A DNA stretch of 64,000 bases, taken from G963665545 sp963665545 (lineage in GTDB: Bacteria > Pseudomonadota > Gammaproteobacteria > Xanthomonadales > SZUA-36). The first letter of the stretch is position 1, and each line of letters opens with the position of its first letter. Location of the stretch: assembly GCA_963665545.2 (NCBI GenBank), contig CAXXKZ010000004.1, positions 1,116,001 through 1,180,000 on the forward strand, read 5' to 3'. Below are positions 44,987 through 53,726 of this stretch, piece by piece. Below the pieces are notes generated by a model, which was given only the letters and a program-made list of their open reading frames with translations, was not told where the DNA came from and searched no databases. The position numbers and the translations under genes are program-made.

Positions 44987-46824
44987 GACACCACCTCCAC
45001 TTTGCGGAACATGCCCAGCATGTGGTAAAGCAGATGACAGTGGTAAGCCCAGCCACCCATGGCATCGGCGCTGACCAGGTAACTGATCTTAGCGCCCGGT
45101 TGGACAACGATGACATGTTTGCGCGGAATACGCTCCGGTTCACCCGTCTCCATGTCGCTCCACATGCCATGCAGATGGATCGGATGATTCATCATGGTAT
45201 CGTTGATCAGGTTGATTCGCACGCGCTCGCCGTATTTGAGAATCAACGGCTCGGCATCAGCAAAACGGATACCGTTCATAGACCACATGTAGCGGTTCAT
45301 GTTTCCGGTCAGGTGAAGATTAATTTCCCGCCCAGGCTCCCGCGGGTCGGGCGTAGGATACAGATTGCAGATTTGTGAATAAAGCAATACTTTACGCCCG
45401 TTGTTGCGTAAGCCAACGCCCGGGTCATCCAGGCGGTATTGCGCATCATCAGCGCGCATATCAATATGCGGACCGAATTCTGTAGGGACATGGGGTTGGG
45501 ATAATTTGCTGCCAAAGCCGGCCGCGCCACTGCCCATAGGGAGACTGCCGGTTTTTCTTCCCATTGACATTTTGCTGTGGTCCATGGCTTTCATGGTGGA
45601 CATGTCATGATCCATGGACGACATGTCGTTACCCATGGATGACATGTCGTGCCCCATCGCTGACATATCCATACCTATATCGCTGTGACCCAGTATGGGC
45701 TGGCCGTCGAGATCAGGGACCGGCGCTGACAGGGCCAGGTCCGGTGTCAAAGTACCGCGAGCATAGCCCGTGCGGTCGATGGCCTGAGCGAAGATGGTAT
45801 AGGCCGTATCATGATGTGGCTCAACGATCACATCGAAAGTCTCGGCCACGCCGATGCGTATTTCTTCCACCGTGACAGGTTCCATATTCTGCCCGTCGGT
45901 GGTGACAACTTTCATGTCCAGGCCGGGAATGCGGACATCGAAAAAAGTCATGGCGGCAGCATTGATAATTCGCAAACGGACTTTCTCGCCGCATTTGAAC
46001 AGGCCTTTCCAGCCTTCTGCTGGCGTCTGGCCGTTCATCAGGAAGGTATAGGTGTACCCGGTAACATCAGAGATGTCGCGATCACTCATGCGCATCATGT
46101 TCCACATTTTGCGGTCAGCCCAGGTACGCATCACACCTTTTTGTTTGATGTCATCGTACAGATCGCCACCGGTGCGCCCGGCAAAGTTGTAGTAGTCACT
46201 TCTTTTCTTCAACTTGGCATACAGGCGTTCTGGCTTCTCATCGGTCCAGTCAGACAAAACGACGACATATTCTCGGTCATAGCTGACCGGATCTGCATCT
46301 GCGGGGTCCACGATGATGGCGCCATACAAGCCGGTTTGCTCCTGGAACCCCGAATGGCTGTGGAACCAATAGGTGCCGCTTTGATTCAACTTGAAGCGAT
46401 AGTTAAAGGTATCGCCCGGTGGGATGCCTTGGAAATTGTCACTGATATAGGGAACACCGTCCATCTCACTGGGCAGGATGATGCCGTGCCAGTGAATCGA
46501 AGTATCATGTGCGAGATTATTGGTAACCGCCAGACTAACCTCTTCACCTTCCTTCCAGCGCAAAACCGGCGCGGGAACAGATGCGTTAACCGCGGTGGCA
46601 ATGCGTTCTTTGCCGGTAAAATTGACCGGCATGTACCCAATCGACAAACGGAAATGGTTACCCGTCAGGATATTCGGATTACCGATACCTTGGGGTGAAG
46701 CATTGAGGCGCACAGAATTCACTCCAAAGCCTGCTATGGCTCCACCCATGGCAAGGCCCTGCACAAATTGACGGCGGCTTATGCCCATTACACGTCCACC
46801 AGCCCCCGGTTTGATCTGACTCAT
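44983..46824 (-). CDS. copA: Periplasmic multicopper oxidase CopA
   Basis: A 613-residue multicopper oxidase that oxidises Cu(I) and sequesters copper in the periplasm. A Tat signal starts with ISRRQFVQGLAMGGAIAG. The copper ligand motifs are IHWHGI, YWFHSHSGFQEQ, HPIHLHGMW and AYHCHLLYHMLGMF. A Met/His-rich insert (HDMSSMGNDMSSMDHDMS, about residues 395-420) is the copper-binding repeat typical of CopA/PcoA. The ATG at 46824 with AGGGAG upstream is preferred to a frame opening at 46863. It is the second gene of copL-copA-copB. Confidence 0.96.
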   Translation of the reverse strand: MSQIKPGAGGRVMGISRRQFVQGLAMGGAIAGFGVNSVRLNASPQGIGNPNILTGNHFRLSIGYMPVNFTGKERIATAVNASVPAPVLRWKEGEEVSLAVTNNLAHDTSIHWHGIILPSEMDGVPYISDNFQGIPPGDTFNYRFKLNQSGTYWFHSHSGFQEQTGLYGAIIVDPADADPVSYDREYVVVLSDWTDEKPERLYAKLKKRSDYYNFAGRTGGDLYDDIKQKGVMRTWADRKMWNMMRMSDRDISDVTGYTYTFLMNGQTPAEGWKGLFKCGEKVRLRIINAAAMTFFDVRIPGLDMKVVTTDGQNMEPVTVEEIRIGVAETFDVIVEPHHDTAYTIFAQAIDRTGYARGTLTPDLALSAPVPDLDGQPILGHSDIGMDMSAMGHDMSSMGNDMSSMDHDMSTMKAMDHSKMSMGRKTGSLPMGSGAAGFGSKLSQPHVPTEFGPHIDMRADDAQYRLDDPGVGLRNNGRKVLLYSQICNLYPTPDPREPGREINLHLTGNMNRYMWSMNGIRFADAEPLILKYGERVRINLINDTMMNHPIHLHGMWSDMETGEPERIPRKHVIVVQPGAKISYLVSADAMGGWAYHCHLLYHMLGMFRKVEVVS

Positions 46825-46887
46825 AGATTGACTCCCTGAGATGCAATAAGGAATGCGCCACAACAGTGGCGGTTAACCAAACTCTAA

Positions 46888-47241
46888 TTAGGAGATCAAA
46901 ACCGAGGGTGGGTGTAGAAGAGGCCTTAACTGACGGTTGTCAAACACCCTGAGATAAGGTGTGAAAACCAACGGGTGACGGGATTGCAAAAATTGTACAT
47001 TGACAACTAATGCAGCCGGGGTGCAAGTCTCGCACTGTTCACAGCCACGCATGAGACAGTCATCATCGTCGCAGCAGCACTCGGAATTCCCGGATTCATC
47101 CATTTGCATTTGCGCGGGCATATGATGCTTCATGGTGGCTTCGCTCGAGCTTTCCCCTTCGGTGGGTGTCGCGCGGACAGGCGATGCTACCAGAAGTACC
47201 AGCACCAGTAATTTCGTAATTTTTTGCATAGCACACGACAT
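46888..47241 (-). CDS. copL: CopL-like Cys/His-rich metal-binding protein
   Basis: A 117-residue exported protein: signal peptide (KITKLLVLVLLVASPVRA) followed by HHMPAQMQMDESGNSECCCDDDDC and RGCEQCETC, a dense set of Met, His, Asp and Cys residues. Position directly upstream of copA, size and the C-terminal RPLLHPPS motif match CopL of the Xanthomonas copLAB operon, where CopL is needed for copper-induced expression. Sequence identity is weak by eye, so the name rests partly on context. An ATG at 47229 is an alternative start. Confidence 0.72.
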   Translation of the reverse strand: MSCAMQKITKLLVLVLLVASPVRATPTEGESSSEATMKHHMPAQMQMDESGNSECCCDDDDCLMRGCEQCETCTPAALVVNVQFLQSRHPLVFTPYLRVFDNRQLRPLLHPPSVLIS

Positions 47242-47389
47242 AGCTAGCGGCTATTTTACTCCGAATCGCTTTGAATGAAAGTCAATGCACTTTTCGCCTC
47301 TTCAAAAGCCAGCCCCAATTTCAGATGAACCACAACCATATCTGAATATGCAGCCAAACTAAGATCACAGCAAAACGACTACGTGAATG

Positions 47390-47602
47390 CTACGGATCAA
47401 ACGTTGCTGCGGCCCAATTATTGTTATCACCAGGCAGGAAGCGTCCATCGTCTGGTTCGCCGACTTCGTCTTCTAGAAGCTGATTGATCTTTCCGTTCAT
47501 TTCAACCATCAGCTCGCCATACTTTCCCGGGTTCGTAGCAAGATTGTTCATCTCATCCGAGTATTGAACGCTGGCAGTTTGAGTTTTCCAATTCGGAACC
47601 AA
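47390..47602 (-). pseudogene. C-terminal fragment of a sulfatase
   Basis: The sequence SDEMNNLATNPGKYGELMVEMNGKINQLLEDEVGEPDDGRFLPG is the C-terminal tail of arylsulfatase-type proteins. The catalytic N-terminal part (CxPSR) is absent; about 60 residues remain before the DNA joins the S9-like gene on the other strand at about 47575-47605. A ruined end is shared by both genes, which marks a rearrangement point. Confidence 0.72.
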
Positions 47603-50477
47603 CGTGCAGCACTGGACAACAAACTTTCACTTAAGAACGAAAATAGCAATGTGAATTGGTTGTTCAGTCATTCTGCGATGCTGTTTGAAGGAATAGATAG
47701 GCAATTCCAGAAACACGTGGGATGGCTGGGACCTGATGGATTTCATTATGAGAAAAATAGTTCTGCAACACGTTTTGCGAGCATACCGTGGGTGACGGGA
47801 AATGAATTCGTCATTAATTCGCAGTCAATCTATCAGGTGGATTGGGCTACTGAAAAGTTTGTCAGGCGTTTTGAGATTGAAGGCGATGCTGCCGCGATGG
47901 GTGAACGTTTTTCTGATTCGTTAAACATTGCGGAAAATGTCACTACACTGTTGTCCAATCGGCATCTGTATATTTTCCGCACGATTGAAACGACAGATAT
48001 AGACAGCACGCTTCAGCTTAGAGGCAAATTGTCGCTCGACGCAAAAGGCGACAATATGTCACGCAAAGGATCACGCGGAAATAGCATTCAGGTGCTTGAA
48101 TTGATTGATGGTTATCTCGTTTCAGTCATAGCTGACATGCCGCCCCGATTCTCAACTTTAATAGATTTTGATTTGTACGGTCGCTCTGAGCTGCTTCTCT
48201 ACAAAACCATTGATTCTCTGTCCAGTGAATTGGTAAATCGGCGCCCATTGAATGCGACGTTCAGTTATTACTATGTATTTGGCGGTTTTATGGCATCATC
48301 CGGGATATGGCTGGTGACAAATGCTTTTGATACGTTTTATTTCGTGAACCCAGATAAGAATTGGTGGCCTCCCGATTTGGACATCCCGCTGTCAGCCTTG
48401 ATCCTGGCGGCCTTGGTGGGTCTGTGCTCTGCCCTGGGTACTCATTACATGTTAAGAAATGCTGGTTTACCCGGGCCTTCACACGTCGCATGGGTCGTGC
48501 TCAATGGCTTTACCGGATTGATAGGGCTGCTGAGCCTTTGTATCGGGGTCTATTTTCAGGCGCATGAGTTGGCCGCTGTGCCGCAACTCATTGCTCGAGA
48601 CCTGCTTGTTCCAGCCCCGTCCGTGCACATTCCCGTACTTTCGCCCGATGGGAAGTTTGTTGTCTATGGCGAAAGAGACGGATTGCAATATAACCTGAAA
48701 ATTCTGAACACACGGACCAGGGAAGCGGAACTGCTTTTCAACACGGCCAGGTTACGCAATTTATTCTGGTCCAAAGATAGTCAGCACATTATATTCGAGC
48801 TTGATAATGCGATTGGCCATTTGTCGATCGATTCGCAAAACCCCCCGTCATATATTTCGATGTTGGATCGGGCCAAAGGACACTATTTCCTGGGGCCGGA
48901 TGTTTCATCGCCTGAGCATGTATTGCTGGTGAGGAAGGCAGCCGATAGGTATTCACTGGAGAGAATCAGTTTCTCGGGTCAGAGTGAGGAAATATTCAGC
49001 AGCTCTTTGAAAATCGTCAATGCCGTTTATTCTGCGAATGATGATTCGGCATTTATTCAGTTGATGTCAGCGATGGATCAGAATATATATCAACTAAGAG
49101 AGGGTGCACTCGAAGAAATCGTACCCTGTGGTGTCTTGGATGAATGCTTTTTGGATACTTATGATGCAGCCAGTCAGACGCTATGGTTAAGACTGGATGT
49201 CGGAATCGACCATCTCAGCCTCTTCTCCTGGTCCGCTGAGTCCAGGCAATTGCAATTGGCGCAGTGACCCGATCGGCCGTGCAATTCTCTTCAGGTCTTT
49301 GTATGTGAACGCCAGTCCAGCCATTCTGCAATACCCCAGTGCGGCGCTTCATAGCTATGGTTTTGATGTACGCGCGCAGCATCACGTTGATGTGCTGAAT
49401 GCCGTTTTCTCTGATTTTGACTTTGTTCCCAATCCCAGCGATGGCGAGTATTGGCTAATTACTGAAGAAGGCGCTGTTTTGCGTGAAGCGAATTACTACC
49501 TCTACGGATTATCTGAACAATCCGTTAGTAAAATTTTGGATGAGGGTAAGCAAACCGCACCGATAAATTGGGATCAGCTCTCGAAAATGCACTTTATTCA
49601 ATACCCGGCTCAGGATGGACTGCTCGTAAACGGCTTTGTGATTCTGCCGAAGGGAAGACAGATTGACGCCACCCCCATGGTGACCTATGTGCATGGCGGA
49701 CCATTCGCTCGGATAGCATCACAGCGGTACTCCGAAAGTCTGCAAATGCTGGCCAACAGGGGATACATCGTTTTTCTGCCAAATTTCCGTGGCTCCACCG
49801 GTTATGGAAGGCAGTATATACTGAGTTCCAACAAAGATTTCGGTGATGGGGTCGTCCAGCAGGACATTGTCGACGGTGTTCACTATCTCCTCTCACATGG
49901 GATTGGAGATCCAGAAAAACTGGCCATTGTAGGCGGATCCTTTGGTGGCTTTGCCGTACTCAGCGGATTGGCATTTACACCAGACCTATTTAAAGCCGGC
50001 TTTGCTGCCGTTCCTCCAGCTGATTTGGCAACTGGTCTTAGAGAAAACCCCAAAACCTATGAATCAACCCCGATATTGAGAGAAAAAATGAAACAGCTGC
50101 TGGTGGATCAGGACGATCCTGAAGCGAAACAGGCTTTATATGACAAATCGCCACGCGCAAGCCTGGAGACGATTTCGGCACCCTTGTTGGTTCTTGCCGG
50201 GGCAGATGACAAAGGGGTAGATATCAAACATATCAAGGAGTATTCCCTCGCCTTATTCAACAACGGCAATGTCATTACTTTACTAATCGATGAAGATGAG
50301 GGGCACACATTTCTGTCCGAAGAATCGACCGCCGCTTACCTGTACTTGATGGAAGAGTTTTTGGCTGTGTACCTTGGCGGGGACAAAGAAGGCTTAGGCA
50401 ATGAAGCCTTGCAAAACTATCTTGAAGACAACATTCAGCTAAATTCTAATTCCGAATTTCTGCCTGCGCTTAGATGA
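47564..50477 (+). pseudogene. Membrane/beta-propeller/S9 prolyl oligopeptidase-like fusion, 5'-truncated and frameshifted
   Basis: First frame (to 49267): an unrecognised periplasmic-like region, at least three membrane helices (YYVFGGFMASSGIWLV; LSALILAALVGLCSALGTHYML; VVLNGFTGLIGLLSLCIGVYF), then propeller-like repeats (VLSPDGKFVVYGERDGLQYNLKIL). Second frame (from about 49265): the hydrolase domain, with HGGPFARIASQRYSESLQML, nucleophile Ser in VGGSFGGFAVLSGLA, Asp in LAGADDKGVD and His in DEDEGHTFLSEES. The break near 49258-49264 fits one extra base (...CAG T GAC CCG...). The only start, TTG at 47564, is inside DNA antisense to the sulfatase fragment, so the true start is lost. Confidence 0.78.
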
Positions 50478-50516
50478 GTTGTCGGCTGACCTGCCCCCAT
50501 GTTCAGCACCATGTTT

Positions 50517-51659
50517 TCACCTGGCTGAGGCGTTATTTTTTTGCGACGTCAGCCGGTGTTTGACCGCCGCGTAGATTGTAAACCAGGACTTGTGCAGCAC
50601 GACGGCCAATACCGTGGCCAAAGCAATGCTCAAAACGATAAACAGACTGCCGCTGAGCTTAAAGAATTCGGGCTTGTCAAAAATCGCCGGCCATGCCTTC
50701 CTGAAGAAGAAGAATGAAAACAGGTGTGTCAGAAACATGGAATAGGCGTACGGAGAAAGCCCTTCGAAAAACGTCGACAACCACGATGAGCGGGCACTGA
50801 GAAGGCTCATCACGGCAACACTGCCAAGTACGCTGAAGCATTTCACCGCAAAGTCCAGCCAAAGAAAGAGCGTTCTGTTTTCGGGCTGCGCGTAGAGTAC
50901 GTAGACCACACCCGCAATGCTTGCAGCCACAGCATAGGCCGTAATCAAGGTGACGTTGAGTGCGCGACTGTTGAAGATCAATTCCTTGTGCCAATGGAAC
51001 AGCAAGATGCCGAGATAGAACGCAAAAACGATATCGAAGCGGAAAAACCAGATCGGGTAAACCGGAATGATAAATGCCGTTTTAAGGTAGACGCACTTAT
51101 AAGCCATCCAGAAAATGACTGCGATGTTCAGATACTTGATCCTGGCGACCAGCAAGAGCAGCGGGATTAGCAAAAAGCAGGCATACAGGTCCTTGAGGAA
51201 ATACAGCGGTGCGTTGGCCGGAATTCGGTAGTAGGCAAAAGTCGCCTGGAACCAGCCCAACAGGTCAAAAGGGTTGATGCTGAGGTCTGAGCGAAAGCCG
51301 GGTGATTTGGCCTGAGTGGGATAGAGCACCAGAAGGATGAATAGCAGATTTGACCAGATCAGCGGCCAAACCAGGCGCTTGGCTTTAACGGCCAAGAGTT
51401 TGAAATAGCCGTGTCTCTCGAGGCTTTGCACGGCCAGATAGCCTGAAATCAGACTGAGTAGCGGGACCCCACCTTTGGCCAGCACGCTTTTGAGGAATAC
51501 AGTCAGCCAACTGTTCACGTCCAGCTTGCCGGCAGATTGGAGTACGCTGGCCGCATCGAGTGCCGTGAAATGCGCCAACATCACAAACACGATGAGCAGC
51601 GGCCGAATTAAGCGTATGGCTTCGGAGGTTTGCTGCGAAGTCGAGAATGGCTCATTCAT
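50517..51659 (-). CDS. Acyltransferase family 3 membrane protein
   Basis: A 380-residue protein with about ten predicted membrane helices. The N-terminal IRPLLIVFVMLAHFTALD carries the conserved His of the family's first helix, followed by SVLAKGGVPLLSLISGYLAVQS, and later SPYAYSMFLTHLFSFFFFRKAWP. Such proteins transfer acetyl or other acyl groups to extracellular or lipopolysaccharide sugars. No glycan-synthesis genes are nearby, so the acceptor is unknown. It faces the S9-like gene with 39 bases between the stops. Confidence 0.85.
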   Translation of the reverse strand: MNEPFSTSQQTSEAIRLIRPLLIVFVMLAHFTALDAASVLQSAGKLDVNSWLTVFLKSVLAKGGVPLLSLISGYLAVQSLERHGYFKLLAVKAKRLVWPLIWSNLLFILLVLYPTQAKSPGFRSDLSINPFDLLGWFQATFAYYRIPANAPLYFLKDLYACFLLIPLLLLVARIKYLNIAVIFWMAYKCVYLKTAFIIPVYPIWFFRFDIVFAFYLGILLFHWHKELIFNSRALNVTLITAYAVAASIAGVVYVLYAQPENRTLFLWLDFAVKCFSVLGSVAVMSLLSARSSWLSTFFEGLSPYAYSMFLTHLFSFFFFRKAWPAIFDKPEFFKLSGSLFIVLSIALATVLAVVLHKSWFTIYAAVKHRLTSQKNNASAR

Positions 51660-51801
51660 GGCCGGGCCAAAGCGGGATGCAAAGCGATATTCTCCCTTTT
51701 TGAGGCACAGTCAACTCCGAATTCATGAGGATCACTTGCCTTTTGTGGCGTTTAGTTTACTTTGAATGACCGTATTTGTAAGGTTCAATCACACGACAAG
51801 A

Positions 51802-52734
51802 ATGGACGACAAGGAATTGGCTCCAGCGCGATTTTGTAGACGCTTGGCGAAAGGCTGTGGCGTGCTGTTGTCGAGCCTGTTTTTGCTGTCCTGCGATTCG
51901 AGCCAACATGCAGAACTCAACGGCTATCTGTATTTTGGCGCGGGCGCCTATCTGGGTGTTATCAATCTACAAACCGGTGACGCTACACCGGTAGCAAGTG
52001 TCGGCGATCTTGAGATAGAACATCTCAGTACGTTTGATAACAATGAGTTGTTGATTTCGGTTTCGTCATCAGAATCCATGCGCAGTGGAAGAAGAATATT
52101 GCGCTACGATCCGGCCCTAAACTACGCCACTGAGTTCATGCTTGGCACGGGCGCGCGCTACCTGCCAGGCAGTAACTTGATAATTTATGACAATGGCAAC
52201 CAGTTACTTGCGGTGCCACGGGATGAAGTAGCGGGCGTCCCGACAGTTATTCATAGCCATGACCGCCGGGCATCGATCGCGGTGGTCATTGTGTCAGATG
52301 TGCAGGTGCTGGTTGGATTCAAGAATGAACGTGAACCGGTCGTTCTGCGAATTGATGCCACAACGGGGATATCAGAAACCCTGGACGACCTGGCGCGCGA
52401 ATGCGACCTGGACGACGCGCAATGGATGGCCGATGAGGCACAGCTATTATGCAAAAAGCCAGGCGCGGTAGATGATGAACTGCTTTATCAATTCGTAGAC
52501 ATGCAAGGGCGAGTGCATGGGGCACTGAATCTTCCTCAAAACAAACGTTTTCGAGCGGTCGCCTATTTGGCCGAACAGCGTGCCGTCGTTTTGACAGAGA
52601 CATGGCATGGCTGGTTTGACAAAAAGGTCAAAGGTGCAATTTGGATTCACGACTTACGCTCAGGCGAAACATGGCGCCTGGCGGACAACCAGCACCTTGG
52701 TTCATCTGTGGTTTACCGTCGTTGGCAGTTTTAA
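51802..52734 (+). CDS. Putative lipoprotein with beta-propeller-like repeats
   Basis: A 310-residue exported protein. The ATG at 51802 gives a signal ending in a lipobox, LLSSLFLLSCDSS, so it should be lipid-anchored. The body consists of repeated strands such as YLYFGAGAYLGVINLQTGDATPVA and GRRILRYDPALNYATEFMLGTGARYLPG, compatible with a six- or seven-bladed propeller. I recognise no enzymatic motif. It is divergent from the acyltransferase gene. Its GC content and codon use are lower than the core genes, like the rest of this region. Confidence 0.7.
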   Translation: MDDKELAPARFCRRLAKGCGVLLSSLFLLSCDSSQHAELNGYLYFGAGAYLGVINLQTGDATPVASVGDLEIEHLSTFDNNELLISVSSSESMRSGRRILRYDPALNYATEFMLGTGARYLPGSNLIIYDNGNQLLAVPRDEVAGVPTVIHSHDRRASIAVVIVSDVQVLVGFKNEREPVVLRIDATTGISETLDDLARECDLDDAQWMADEAQLLCKKPGAVDDELLYQFVDMQGRVHGALNLPQNKRFRAVAYLAEQRAVVLTETWHGWFDKKVKGAIWIHDLRSGETWRLADNQHLGSSVVYRRWQF

Positions 52735-52813
52735 AAGCCGTAGTAACTATTCTGTGGTGTCCTCCCTGGCTAATGAAAGTTGTTCTTTAATCAACCATCA
52801 ATGCTTTGAGTCC

Positions 52814-53722
52814 CTACCTGGCTCCGGCGCCCCTTGCATTAGTACTGGCCCAGCCCTTTGCGGCATAGGCCAAGTACAGGATGTTGGCCGCAATCAGAAA
52901 ATGGAGCCCCCATAAAAGCCAATTGAGCCAAGCCGCAAGTGGTAGGTCAATCTGCAACAATAACCTGGTCGCAAGTACCAGCAATACGGCGTGGGTTGCA
53001 AAGGTCGTCACTCTACCAATAACCGTTGGACTCAATGGCGCCGGCCCACGTGCGAAATACAACACCAGGACGCCAATCATCATCAGAGGATAGCGCACAG
53101 CCAGCAGCCACAGCAGTGAGACCGGCAGAACACCGGCCAGGTACAAGCCGATAGCCAAAAACGTAAGCAGTGCCATGTCGGCCAGAAAATCAAGGCTGCG
53201 ACCCAAACGTGTGCAGAGATTCTGCCGGCGCGCAATAAACCCGTCCAACAAATCGGACAATGACAAGCCTGTCAGGACGAGCGCGAATACCGGCCCGGTC
53301 ACTGGATGAATCGGAAGCGTCAAGCAAGGCCACAGGGCGAGCGGCGCCAGAGCCAGACGCATGAAACTCACTGCATTTGGCAACAACAGATATTGATGTG
53401 GCGCGCCTTGTACGTCATCCACCATGCCCAAGTGCGTCAGGACGAAAAAGACCGCGCCGGCGTACCAGGGTACCCACCAGGCAGTCACGGTTAACGCTGC
53501 CCCGGACCCATGAAACAGCAGAACGGGCAGAATGACAGCGGCGCCCATTGCACCAACAACGGCAGCCCACAACCAGAAAGACCGGGTGCGTGCAGGGCAC
53601 TTACTTATGTCCTCGAGCGACCGAGTCCACGAGTTTGAAAAAAACTTCTGCCAAGCGCGGAGACTGTAATGATCGCGCGCGAGCTCGCCAATCAGAAGCT
53701 GTGTAAATGTGTCTTTAAGCAC
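52814..53722 (-). CDS. CDP-alcohol phosphatidyltransferase family protein
   Basis: A 302-residue membrane protein. The catalytic motif D-x2-D-G-x2-A-R-x8-G-x3-D-x3-D is complete: DLLDGFIARRQNLCTRLGRS followed by LDFLAD. About six to eight membrane helices surround it. An extra 80-residue N-terminal part with two more helices is unusual for the smallest family members. These enzymes join a CDP-linked alcohol to a second alcohol in phospholipid synthesis; the acceptor is unknown. It ends close to, and on the same strand as, the broken propeller gene. Confidence 0.88.
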   Translation of the reverse strand: MLKDTFTQLLIGELARDHYSLRAWQKFFSNSWTRSLEDISKCPARTRSFWLWAAVVGAMGAAVILPVLLFHGSGAALTVTAWWVPWYAGAVFFVLTHLGMVDDVQGAPHQYLLLPNAVSFMRLALAPLALWPCLTLPIHPVTGPVFALVLTGLSLSDLLDGFIARRQNLCTRLGRSLDFLADMALLTFLAIGLYLAGVLPVSLLWLLAVRYPLMMIGVLVLYFARGPAPLSPTVIGRVTTFATHAVLLVLATRLLLQIDLPLAAWLNWLLWGLHFLIAANILYLAYAAKGWASTNARGAGAR

Positions 53723-53726
53723 TCAA

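Noticed and set aside
45811..46698. Long open frame antisense to copA (295 codons)
   Set aside because: The copper-ligand motifs of CopA on the other strand prove the coding direction; the antisense frame has no supporting feature.
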